DNA from: Thermogemmatispora aurantia
GTDB taxonomy: Bacteria; Chloroflexota; Ktedonobacteria; Ktedonobacterales; Ktedonobacteraceae
DNA: 64,000 nucleotides
Assembly (NCBI RefSeq): GCF_008974285.1
Contig: NZ_BKZV01000003.1
Location: 248,001-312,000, forward strand
Direction: 5' to 3'
The notes below the pieces were generated by a model. The model was not told the origin of the DNA, did no database searches, and was given only the letters and a program-made list of their open reading frames with translations. Below, piece after piece: positions 52,247 to 60,643 of this stretch. Every line of letters begins with the position of its first letter. Position 1 is the stretch's first letter. The position numbers and the translations under genes were made by a program.

Positions 52247-52723
52247 CTACGGAGCTGGCTTCTCGCCGTGCCCAACCAGAGCCTGCCGCCTGCGGCCAAT
52301 GAGGCGCGCCAGGCTGACCATAGCTGGGATGAGCATCCAGCAGCCTATTACTAGCAGCGTGGCACTTGTGAAAAGCAGCAGCAGCAACGAAGATAACAGG
52401 AGTACTGAGAGGGGCAGACCATAATACAGGGCATGCTCCCACCTTTGATGACCAATCGTGCGCTCCAGGAGCTGGCGGTGAAAGACAGCGTACCAGGTTA
52501 GCAGGACCAGGGCCAGACCACAACCGGCCAGGTTAAGGGTATAGAGAGCTATCGCTGGAGATATAGTCGGATAGCAGCCAAACACGTTCATTGATACCGG
52601 CAAGAGGGTCACCAAAAAGAGAAAGAGCAGGCAAAGTGCAGAGAAGCCTCCATCAACCACAGACATCCGATCCATCAAGCGATGCTGAGCATACCAGTAG
52701 GAGGAACACAAGAAAAATATCAT
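52247..52723 (-). pseudogene. TMEM175-like channel remnant (N-terminal part missing)
   Basis: A 158-aa frame with about four hydrophobic helices. YWYAQHRLMDRMSVVDGGFSAL followed by FLVTLLPVSMNVFG matches the second half of a TMEM175 (DUF1211) potassium-channel domain. The first helix, with its F-S-D selectivity motif, is absent. In the same frame upstream, helix-like residues continue for about 25 codons before a stop near 52797, so the 5' part appears deleted or decayed. No ribosome site precedes ATG 52723. The gap 52724-53175 has no intact gene. Confidence 0.6.
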
Positions 52724-53175
52724 AATATGAATAAAGAAACGTGGTACGGAAGCAGGGAGAGCAATGCACTGAAAACAGCGAAAGGTTCAAGGGCATCCGG
52801 CAGACGAATATTGAGGACAAAGAAAGACAATTGGCTTGAGCTAGGTCCTCTCCCTCCCTCCCTGGAAGCTGATACCCCCAAATGTCTCCCCACAGCCAAG
52901 CCAGATCAGGAAGGGGAGAAGAGAGCATTCACCCCTGGACCAGAGCAGAGCCAGGCAGCCCCAGGAAGAGAATACCGTTTTTACTCGTTCAACAGCATAG
53001 CAGCCGGCACCCTGGCAAGCAAGAGGTCAGAAAGAAGGGTCAGTCAGAGCCAGGCTCTTACCTTCCATCTGAAGGAGCGCATGAGAGAGCGGCGCGCGGG
53101 CAGGCTCTTCTTCAGGCCAGCATCCCACGCGCCGTCAGCCATAGGTGCGCCCTGCCTGGCGGTAGCCCGCGGACG

Positions 53176-54360
53176 TTATTTCAGCGCCAGCATGCGGTCG
53201 AGGGCGACCCGGGCCCAGTGGGCCACCTCGGGGGCCACCTTGACCTGGTTGATGACCTGGCCGTCAACGAGAGCCTCCAGGACCCAGGCCAGGTACGCCG
53301 GATGGATACGGTACATGGTCGAGCAAGGGCAGACGATCGGGTCGAGGCAGAAGATCAGCTTGTCGGGGTGCGCCTGAGCCAGGCGATGGACCAGGTTGAT
53401 TTCGGTTCCCACCGCCCATTTACTGCCCGCCGGCGCCTGCTCGATCTGCTGGATGATATACTCGGTTGATCCGTAGAGATCGGCGGCCTCCACCACTTCA
53501 CGCCGGCACTCGGGATGGACGATGACCGTGATGCCAGGATAGTCGGCACGGGCCTTGGCGATCTGCTGCACGGTGAAGCGCATATGAGTGGAGCAGTAGC
53601 CTTTCCAAAGGATGAGGCGCGCGCGTTGCAGCCGCTCCTCATCGTCGAGCGTCTCCTGGGGATTCTTGGGATTCCAGACGACCATCTCCTCCTCGGGGAT
53701 GCCGTAGGCGTGGCCGGTATTGCGCCCGAGGTGCTCGTCGGGGAAGAAGAGCAGCCGTCGCCCGTGACTGAAAGCCCACTCCATGACCTTGAAGGCATTG
53801 CTGGAGGTGCAGACAATGCCCCCATGCTCGCCACAGAAGGCCTTGAGACTGGCCGCCGAGTTGATGTATGTGACTGGCACGAGGCCGGCCTCCTCCCCCA
53901 GGACCTCGTTGAGCGTCTCCCAGCACTCTTCAACCTCGGCAATGCTGGCCATATCGGCCATTGAGCAGCCAGCGGTCGGGTTGGGCAGGATGACTTGCTG
54001 ATGAGGGGCGCTGAGAATATCGGCGCTCTCGGCCATAAAGTGAACGCCGCAGAAGACGATATAGTCGGCTTCGGGCCGCGCCGCTGCCTGCTGAGCGAGC
54101 TTAAAGGAGTCGCCGCGCAGGTCGGCATATTTGATGATCTCGTCACGCTGGTAGTGGTGCCCCAGAATCAGCAGGCGCCGGCCAAGAGCGGCTTTAGCCT
54201 GGCTGATACGCCGCTCCAGCTCGGCTCCGTCCATCTCGGCGTAGCGACGCGGGATGTGATCAGCGCGCCCTCCATGCGCATAGTGGTCGCGCGTGGCCGG
54301 ATGCAGCAAGGGCAGAATACGGCTCTCCTGGCTGGCTTCACAGGCTGTTTGCAAGGCCAT
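53176..54360 (-). CDS. nadA: Quinolinate synthase
   Basis: A 394-aa Fe-S enzyme that condenses iminoaspartate with dihydroxyacetone phosphate to quinolinate in de novo NAD synthesis. Cluster Cys candidates lie in KAFCGEHGG, IVHPECRREVVE and CPCSTMYRI. LILGHHYQRDEIIKYAD and the FCGVHFMAESADIL segment are diagnostic. ATG 54360 has AGGAGG upstream. It is the third gene of nadB-nadC-nadA and follows nadC by 57 bp. Confidence 0.97.
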   Translation of the reverse strand: MALQTACEASQESRILPLLHPATRDHYAHGGRADHIPRRYAEMDGAELERRISQAKAALGRRLLILGHHYQRDEIIKYADLRGDSFKLAQQAAARPEADYIVFCGVHFMAESADILSAPHQQVILPNPTAGCSMADMASIAEVEECWETLNEVLGEEAGLVPVTYINSAASLKAFCGEHGGIVCTSSNAFKVMEWAFSHGRRLLFFPDEHLGRNTGHAYGIPEEEMVVWNPKNPQETLDDEERLQRARLILWKGYCSTHMRFTVQQIAKARADYPGITVIVHPECRREVVEAADLYGSTEYIIQQIEQAPAGSKWAVGTEINLVHRLAQAHPDKLIFCLDPIVCPCSTMYRIHPAYLAWVLEALVDGQVINQVKVAPEVAHWARVALDRMLALK

Positions 54361-54417
54361 GAGACTTCGCTCCTCCTTTCGTGACTGCTTGAACGGTAAC
54401 GCTCCCGCAGGCAAGGA

Positions 54418-55263
54418 CTACGTGAGAAACTCCAGGGCGACATCCAGATTGGGAGCCGAGTGCGTCAGCGCCCCAAGGGAGATGAAGTCGACGCCGGTGG
54501 CCGCCACTGCCGCCAGGCGCTCCGGATCTGGGCCGATACCGCCGGAGGCTTCGAGCAGGAGGCCGGGCGTTTCGGCCCGCACAAAGGCGACGGCCTGACG
54601 CAACTGCTCGACCTCCATGTTGTCGAGTAAGATGACGTCGGCTCCGGCCCGTACGGCAGCTCGCACCTCCTCAAGGGTCTCGCACTCAACTTCGATCTTA
54701 AGGAGATGTGGCACCTGGCGGCGCACAGCCTCAATGGCAGCGGTCAGGCCGCCGGCAGCCTTGATATGGTTGTCCTTGATAAGAATGCCATCGCTGAGGC
54801 CGAAGCGGTGGTTATGGCCTCCGCCCAGGCGCACAGCCTCTTTTTCGAGGGCCCGCAGCCCAGGGGTGGTCTTACGCGTATCGAGAATGCGCACGCCGGT
54901 GCCGGCCACGGCTCGAACGCAGCGCGCGGTCAGGGTGGCGATGCCGGAGAGGTGGCCGAGGAAGTTGAGGGCCACGCGCTCGGCACTCAGGAGAGCGCGC
55001 GCCGGTCCGCTGAGGACGGCCAGCGTCTGATTGGCGATGACCGCCTCTCCATCGCTGACACGCGCCTCGCTCTGGACACGCTCATCGAGCAGGCGAAAGG
55101 TCGCCAGGGCCACGGCCAGGCCAGCTACGACTCCCTCGCGTCGCGCCAGCAGAACGGCCTGGGCCTGGGCCTCGGCAGGCACTGTACACAGGGTGGTGAG
55201 ATCACGATAGGCTCCATCTTCGATTAGAGCCTGCCTGATCAGGTCAAGCGGGAGTTCAGACAT
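54418..55263 (-). CDS. nadC: Nicotinate-nucleotide pyrophosphorylase (carboxylating)
   Basis: A 281-aa enzyme that makes nicotinate mononucleotide from quinolinate and PRPP with loss of CO2. Landmarks are LDTRKTTPGLR, GGGHNHRFGLSD, IKDNHI and EVECETLEE. The last section, EASGGIGPDPERL ... VDFISLGALTHS, carries the phosphate site. It starts 8 bp inside the end of nadB, so translation is probably coupled. Full length. Confidence 0.97.
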   Translation of the reverse strand: MSELPLDLIRQALIEDGAYRDLTTLCTVPAEAQAQAVLLARREGVVAGLAVALATFRLLDERVQSEARVSDGEAVIANQTLAVLSGPARALLSAERVALNFLGHLSGIATLTARCVRAVAGTGVRILDTRKTTPGLRALEKEAVRLGGGHNHRFGLSDGILIKDNHIKAAGGLTAAIEAVRRQVPHLLKIEVECETLEEVRAAVRAGADVILLDNMEVEQLRQAVAFVRAETPGLLLEASGGIGPDPERLAAVAATGVDFISLGALTHSAPNLDVALEFLT

Positions 55264-56971
55264 ACGGTCTTCCTTTGTGCTGGAGAGCTGGGCGACTCGT
55301 CACTTCGACGCTCTCAAGAGCTGGCCGCAGGACGAGACTGACGCCGGAGAGCGACGGATCAGGCTGGGGATAGTCGCTACGCCAGTGGCTGCCGCGACTT
55401 TCACGACGCGCCAGAGCAGCCTGCACAACGAGAGCAGCGCTATCGAGCATGTTGGCGGTCTCTAGCCAGCCCCGCCCAACTGGCTCGTGCGGGGCACGCG
55501 GACGAGCCGCTTCAACAAAGCGAGCCTGCAACCGCTGAAGCGTTTGCCAGGCGCTGCGCAGCCCGTCCTCGTCGCGGCAGAGCGAGACTGAGCGCCACAT
55601 CAGGTCTCGTAGCTCACGCTGGAGAGCGCGCGCCAGTTCCTCTGGCCCGACCCAGGCTGGAGGCAGCGGCCAGGGATAAGCCTGGTCCTGAGCGGAGAAG
55701 AGCGACAGTCTCAGCTCGCGCTGCCGTCGTCCGGAAGCGCCGGAAGCCTGCTCAGGGGCCTCTCCAGGTAGGAGCGCGGCGAGGCGACGCCCAAAGACCA
55801 GTCCTTCAAGCAAGGAGTTACTGGCAAGGCGATTGGCCCCGTGCACACCAGTACAGGCGACTTCGCCGACAGCATAAAGATGAGGAATACTGCTGCGACC
55901 TTGCAGGTCGACCTGAATTCCGCCCATGCAGTAGTGGGCTGCCGGCGCGACGGGCAGCAGATCATGGGCCAGATCCAGGCCGTGACGACGGCAAAGGGAG
56001 GCAATGGTCGGAAAGCGCGCATACATCCGCTCATCAGGAAGATGGGTCAGGTCGAGGTATTGGCAATCTACCCCCTCGGTCAGCATCTCGCTGAGGATGG
56101 CCCGTGCCACCACATCGCGCGGAGCCAGCTCGGCCAGGGGATGGTAGCGCGGCATGAAGCGCTCGCCGGCATGGTTGCGCAGATAGGCCCCTTCGCCACG
56201 GACGGCCTCCGAAATGAGGTGAGTGGCGCCGTTGACCTTGAGCACAGTCGGATGGAACTGGACAAACTCAAGGTCGGCTAAAGCGGCCCCAGCACGCCAG
56301 GCCAGGGCCAGGCCATCGGCGGTAGCTCCGGCGGGATTGGAGGTGTAAGCCCAAAGACTGCCTGTGCCGCCGCAGGCCAGAACTGTGTGGCGCGCTTCGA
56401 CGACAAAGGGCTGTCCCTGCCGATCAAGGGCCTGCAGACCACTGCAGCCAGCCTCGTCAACGAGCAGAGCGCAGACAGGAGTGTCGGCGTAGATGGTGAT
56501 CTGGGAACGGGCCTTGAGGGCGGCCAGAAGGGCCCGCTCGATTTCGGCCCCGGTGGCGTCGCCACCCGCGTGGAGGATGCGCCGCCGGCAATGAGCCGCT
56601 TCCTGACCTAAGAGCAGACCGTCAGCGGTCGTGGCTTCGGTACTCTCTCCAGGCACGGCGCGATCAAAACGGACGCCCAGCTCGATCAGCCAGCGCACGG
56701 CTGCCGGCGCTTCTTCAACGAGGACACGTACGGCCTCTGGATCGCAAAGGCCAGCCCCCGCCGCCAGGGTGTCCGCGTAATGGAGTTCGGGACTGTCGTC
56801 CGGCCCCAGTGCCGCCGCCAGCCCTCCCTGCGCATAGCGCGTGTTGCTCTCCCCCAGCCGCCCTTTAGTAAAGAGGGCAACTCGCCAGTCAGGCGGCAGG
56901 CTGAGAGCCACGGTCAGGCCGGCGATGCCAGCGCCCACAATGGCTACATCAAATCTCTGGCAGCTCGCCAT
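55256..56971 (-). CDS. nadB: L-aspartate oxidase
   Basis: A 571-aa FAD enzyme that oxidises L-aspartate to iminoaspartate, the substrate for NadA. The FAD motif is VAIVGAGIAGLTVAL near the N-terminus. FVQFHPTVL, SEAVRGEGAYL and VGEVACTGVHGANRLASNSLLEG are typical of the succinate dehydrogenase/NadB flavoprotein family. ATG 56971 has GAAGGG 6 nt upstream. First gene of the nadBCA operon, with two palindromic sites just upstream (57006-57061). Confidence 0.97.
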   Translation of the reverse strand: MASCQRFDVAIVGAGIAGLTVALSLPPDWRVALFTKGRLGESNTRYAQGGLAAALGPDDSPELHYADTLAAGAGLCDPEAVRVLVEEAPAAVRWLIELGVRFDRAVPGESTEATTADGLLLGQEAAHCRRRILHAGGDATGAEIERALLAALKARSQITIYADTPVCALLVDEAGCSGLQALDRQGQPFVVEARHTVLACGGTGSLWAYTSNPAGATADGLALAWRAGAALADLEFVQFHPTVLKVNGATHLISEAVRGEGAYLRNHAGERFMPRYHPLAELAPRDVVARAILSEMLTEGVDCQYLDLTHLPDERMYARFPTIASLCRRHGLDLAHDLLPVAPAAHYCMGGIQVDLQGRSSIPHLYAVGEVACTGVHGANRLASNSLLEGLVFGRRLAALLPGEAPEQASGASGRRQRELRLSLFSAQDQAYPWPLPPAWVGPEELARALQRELRDLMWRSVSLCRDEDGLRSAWQTLQRLQARFVEAARPRAPHEPVGRGWLETANMLDSAALVVQAALARRESRGSHWRSDYPQPDPSLSGVSLVLRPALESVEVTSRPALQHKGRPYV

Positions 56972-57005
56972 GATGGTCCCTTCTTGTCTCGGTCCACAGC
57001 CATTA

Positions 57006-57061
57006 AGTGTAAAATTTACACTAACTGGCCTCAAAAAAGAAAAAGGTGTATCAAGTACACC
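57006..57061 (-). promoter_or_regulatory. Paired operator-like palindromes upstream of nadBCA
   Basis: Site 1, 57006-57022, is AGTGTAAA-A-TTTACACT, a perfect palindrome. Site 2, 57045-57061, is GGTGTA-TCAAG-TACACC, also perfect. Both contain GTGTA-N5-TACAC, with centres 39 bp apart. They lie 35-90 bp before nadB and are probably bound by an NAD-pathway repressor (NiaR- or NrtR-like role), whose identity cannot be told from the window. Confidence 0.75.
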
Positions 57062-57199
57062 AACCGTATTGCTAACAAGTATACCAGCGATCTGTCAGGA
57101 AAACAAGGGGCCGGGGAGGTGCTGCCCGGAGAGCACGAGCGCGCTTGCAATCCAGGCCCGGCCCGTTTGTGCCTGCCTGAGCGAATCAGAGAGATCAGG

Positions 57200-57613
57200 C
57201 TACTCACCGATGACTTTCACAATGACACGCTTGTCGCGCTGACCGTCGAACTCAACATAAAAGAGACGTTGCCAGGGGCCAGCGTCAAAGCGCCCGCGCG
57301 TGATAGGAATGACCACCTGCAAATGCATCAAGAGATTCTTGAGATGAGCATCACCGTTATCTTCACCGGTGCGATGGTGATGATAGGTAGGCCGCTCGGG
57401 GGCCACCTGCTCGGCCCACTCCATGATATCGCGCCAGAGGCCAGACTCCTCGTCCTGGATAATGACGCTGGCCGTCAGGTGCATCGAAGAAACCAGCGCC
57501 AGGCCCTCTTGAATGCCACTCTCGCGAATGATGCGCTCGACCTGGTCTGTGATAGGGATAATATCCTTCCGCTTTTTGGTGTGAAAGGTGAGATAGGCCG
57601 TATGTGATTTCAT
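57200..57613 (-). CDS. YjbQ/UPF0047 family protein (secondary thiamine-phosphate synthase-type)
   Basis: A 137-aa conserved protein. [22 protein letters not shown] and [16 protein letters not shown] are the family metal/active-site segments. Some members show weak thiamine-phosphate synthase activity; the physiological role is unclear. ATG 57613 has AGGAGG 5 nt upstream. It lies upstream of nadB on the same strand, but the nad operator region separates them. Confidence 0.93.
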   Translation of the reverse strand: MKSHTAYLTFHTKKRKDIIPITDQVERIIRESGIQEGLALVSSMHLTASVIIQDEESGLWRDIMEWAEQVAPERPTYHHHRTGEDNGDAHLKNLLMHLQVVIPITRGRFDAGPWQRLFYVEFDGQRDKRVIVKVIGE

Positions 57614-57849
57614 CACAACCTCCTGCTCTCTCAGAGATCAGAATCACGAGTCAATAGAGCCGCAGAGCCAGATCCGCCAGTAGGAAGCGCGGATCGGCAA
57701 GGAGACATTTTCGTTCAAGTATAGTGCGGACGCCGGTCGTGGGCAATTCACTCGTTCTGGCCAGGCCCTTCCCTTTGGGAGGGGAAATATGGTACGCTCT
57801 GGAACAAAGTGGTTTAGCTCTCCAGCAGCGGTAACAGCGAGGACACTCC

Positions 57850-59109
57850 ATGCACCAGCAGAGGCGTGGCGTGCTGACCGGACTCTTGCTTATCGTCGTG
57901 GCCATTGTGCTGGTTTTGTTAATGGGCGTGGTACAGGCACATGCCCCACTTGGCTTTCTATGGGCCGGCAGCGACGTGAGCCTACAGCAACAGGGACAGG
58001 AGACACCGCAGACGCTCCACCTGCTCAATGGCAGGCTGGCCTCGCTCGGCTGGATCGTCGGACGCGACTGCCAGCGTGGCATCCAGGCCTATCTGCAGAC
58101 CGCCGACATTAATCCCGATGCGGCCCTGGTTGGTAGCGGCTGGGTCAATCCCCTGACAGGGCAGCTGATGGACGGCGAGAGCAATAATTGCCAGCCGGGG
58201 ACCCTCAGCATGGACAACGTGGTTCGCCTGATCCATAGCAAGGGGGGCAAAGCCTACCTGACGGTCACAATGGAGACCGACGCTAACGGCTGGACGGCGC
58301 AGCAGCAGTCGGATTACATCAAAGCCGCTACCCAGCAGCCGGCCTATATCCAGGCAATCGTCAACGTCGTCAAGCAGGGCGGCTACGATGGAGTCATTAT
58401 GGACCTGGAGGGCGCCGATCGTACCTATCCGCAGATCCAGCAGCTTTTCGCGGATTACAACCGCCTGGTCTGGAAAGCCATGCAGGCCCTCAATAAGCCC
58501 TATGGCATCGCCCTCATTCATAAGGTGGCCGACCAGGACGACTACTACAATCTGAACGGCTTTGAGGACTGGTCGCTGCTCGGACACTGCGCCGATTTTA
58601 TCGTCATCATGTCACTGGACGAGTCCTATTTCACGCCGGGGCCCACAGTGAGCGTGCCCTGGCTTAAGCAGATCCTGGCCTATGCCCTCAAGACTATGCC
58701 CCAGATGCTGCCTCGCACCATCTGGGAGTTTCCCCTTTATGGGGCGCGCTGGCATCAGGCCGCCGACGGGCACTGGGTCTTTGATGGCGGAATCAACTAC
58801 GCCGACGCGGTGGCCCTGGTCAAGACTATTCCCGCCGCTCAGATCGACCAGGAGGCCAGCAACCTGAACGACCCCTACGCCGCCCACCTGGTCTACACGG
58901 ACAGCAGTGGGACCAGGCACGCCGTCTGGTACCATACCGCCGAGAACTTGCTGCGCATCATTCGTGAATTTCGCGACCTGCTGAAGCAGACGCCGCAGTT
59001 CAGCAGCGCTCAGGCTTTTTTGCAAATCGCTGTCTGGTACCGGGCCACCTGGGAGCCGGGCACGCTCTGGCGCGCGCTGCTGCCGATCCTCCCCAATGCC
59101 ACTGCCTAG
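57850..59109 (+). CDS. Exported or membrane-anchored GH18-like glycosidase
   Basis: A 419-aa protein. An N-terminal helix (about 8-30) is a signal anchor or signal peptide. The chitinase-fold motif D-G-x-x-x-D-x-E is YDGVIMDLEGAD, with Asp180, Asp185 and catalytic Glu187. It resembles YaaH/YdhD-type bacterial GH18 proteins that act on cell-wall or spore peptidoglycan, and the target here is not known. A hairpin (CAGGAC/GTCCTG, 59130-59147) lies between it and the convergent TetR gene. Confidence 0.82.
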   Translation: MHQQRRGVLTGLLLIVVAIVLVLLMGVVQAHAPLGFLWAGSDVSLQQQGQETPQTLHLLNGRLASLGWIVGRDCQRGIQAYLQTADINPDAALVGSGWVNPLTGQLMDGESNNCQPGTLSMDNVVRLIHSKGGKAYLTVTMETDANGWTAQQQSDYIKAATQQPAYIQAIVNVVKQGGYDGVIMDLEGADRTYPQIQQLFADYNRLVWKAMQALNKPYGIALIHKVADQDDYYNLNGFEDWSLLGHCADFIVIMSLDESYFTPGPTVSVPWLKQILAYALKTMPQMLPRTIWEFPLYGARWHQAADGHWVFDGGINYADAVALVKTIPAAQIDQEASNLNDPYAAHLVYTDSSGTRHAVWYHTAENLLRIIREFRDLLKQTPQFSSAQAFLQIAVWYRATWEPGTLWRALLPILPNATA

Positions 59110-59129
59110 ACCGGGTGTCCCGTCCGTCG

Positions 59130-59147
59130 CAGGACAGTAGAGTCCTG
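59130..59147. terminator. Hairpin between convergent GH18 and TetR genes
   Basis: CAGGAC and GTCCTG flank a 6-nt loop, and an outer CCGGG/CCCGG pair could extend the stem. No strong U-tract follows. A possible shared terminator. Confidence 0.35.
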
Positions 59148-59211
59148 GCCCGGGCATACTTTCCGTCCCTGGCCGTCTGCGGCAGACAGCAGGAAGCCAG
59201 GCTGGCCAGCC

Positions 59212-59856
59212 TCATTCTTCCAGTCCAGGAACCAGACGACGCGTGCCCTCCACAAGGATACGCAGCACCAGCTCACTCATCTCCCTTGCCGTCAGTTTCC
59301 CCTCTTCACGCTTGCTCCACTGGACGGCACAGCCAAAGATGGCCCAGCTCATGACCTCTGCCAACGTCTCCACAGGCACCGGGCGCGACGACCATCGATG
59401 AGCTGAGCTATTGGCTGGAGCTTGCCGCAGCCACTGAAGCAAGATGCGCGCTAGCTCTTGCTGGACCGCCCGCTCCATCAAAGGATCAAACTGCCTTCCC
59501 GCCGGTGAGCAGTACTCATGCAACCCGCCAAGGAACTCAAAGACAGCGCTGATGAGCAGGCGCAGACTTTCCAGCCGCCAGCCTGGGGTAGCTGGCAGCT
59601 TGCTGGTAACAGCCTCCAGAAAGCGTTCGCGGATCACCGCATCAGCCAGGGCATATTTATCGCTAAAATGGGCGTAGAACGTAGTACGATTAACAGTTGC
59701 CTTCTCAGCGATATCCTGAATACTGATATCGGAGAAGCTCTTCTCTTGCAAGAGTTCTAGAAACGCTTGCTGCAGCAGCCGCCGGGTACGGCGGACGCGC
59801 GGATCAACGTGTCCACCTGCTGATTCTCCCAAGGGCTGCCCTTCCACTGTGCTCAT
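59212..59856 (-). CDS. TetR-family transcriptional regulator
   Basis: A 214-aa repressor. The N-terminal helix-turn-helix (about 20-70: FSDISIQDIAEKATVNRTTFYAHFSDKYALADAV) is clear. The C-terminal ligand domain resembles the TetR C-terminal group with a FLGGLHEYC segment. The ATG has AGGAGG about 15 nt upstream, rather far. It is divergent from a DoxX-family gene, and three related palindromes occupy the gap, so it probably represses that gene and perhaps itself. Confidence 0.93.
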   Translation of the reverse strand: MSTVEGQPLGESAGGHVDPRVRRTRRLLQQAFLELLQEKSFSDISIQDIAEKATVNRTTFYAHFSDKYALADAVIRERFLEAVTSKLPATPGWRLESLRLLISAVFEFLGGLHEYCSPAGRQFDPLMERAVQQELARILLQWLRQAPANSSAHRWSSRPVPVETLAEVMSWAIFGCAVQWSKREEGKLTAREMSELVLRILVEGTRRLVPGLEE

Positions 59857-59955
59857 AACTGTTCTTCACAGCCTCCTGTGTGGACTAACTCGACGCTCGG
59901 CGCCCAACTGCCTCAAGTCGTTGCGATCACGACTTTGCCAACAGAGGGCAGCCTC

Positions 59956-60084
59956 CTGTTGCCTAGACAACAGAGAGGCTGGATTGTCTCTTGCCCAGCA
60001 GTTCCAGGGCACAGTAGTATGATAAGCAACATCTATTGCTTAGACAATAGCCGATGCTTTCAAGATAGCTGTTGTTTAAGACAA
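59956..60084. promoter_or_regulatory. Three TetR-type operator-like palindromes
   Basis: Site 1 (59956-59973) is CTGTTG-CCTAGA-CAACAG. Site 2 (60033-60050) is CTATTG-CTTAGA-CAATAG. Site 3 (60072-60084) is TTGTTTAAGACAA. The shared core is TTG-N2-TAGACAA, with one extra base in site 3, which sits directly at the DoxX ribosome site. Confidence 0.7.
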
Positions 60085-60096
60085 GGAGGGAGAACA

Positions 60097-60471
60097 ATGA
60101 GCAACTGGCTTCTCTGGATCGTACAGAGTCTGCTAGCCCTCGCCTTTCTGACAGCGGGAGTCATGAAGAGTGTTCGCCCATTAGAGCAGCTCAAGCAGAG
60201 CATGGCCTGGGTAGGCAGGGTGCCACCAATGCTGGTGCGCTTTATCGGTATCTGCGAGCTTCTAGGAGCTATAGGGCTTGTCCTCCCGCTGGCGACCGGC
60301 GTTCTCCCCGGGCTGACGGTGGCTGCTGCCGGTGGTCTGGCCCTCATCATGATCTTTGCCGCCATTTTCCACGCCAGGCAAGGCGAATATCGCGAGATTG
60401 GCCTCAACTTGATCTTGCTTCTGCTGGCGCTAGTTGTCGCTATCGGGCGACTGCCAAGTGCCCATTTCTAA
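60097..60471 (+). CDS. DoxX-family membrane protein
   Basis: A 124-aa protein with four hydrophobic helices. AFLTAGVMKSVRPLEQLKQSM and FIGICELLGAIGLVLP are typical of DoxX-like proteins. Members occur in redox-stress or quinone-linked membrane complexes; function here is unknown. ATG 60097 has AAGGAGGG 6-7 nt upstream; the longer frame to 59878 covers the operator region and is not coding. Probably the target of the divergent TetR regulator. Confidence 0.88.
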   Translation: MSNWLLWIVQSLLALAFLTAGVMKSVRPLEQLKQSMAWVGRVPPMLVRFIGICELLGAIGLVLPLATGVLPGLTVAAAGGLALIMIFAAIFHARQGEYREIGLNLILLLLALVVAIGRLPSAHF

Positions 60472-60643
60472 AAACGCTGCCGGTCCTCTTTGTGGGGATA
60501 CCGTAATTAGCAGAAGGGGCCTAGGAGGCGCAGGACCAGCGTCCGCGCCTCTTCAACTCAAGAGCGATGAGGCTCCTTCCAGGCAAGGAAGCAATGTCAA
60601 GCGGTCGGACAGAGGGAAGAAACCGGAGCTGGGCCACAGCAGC

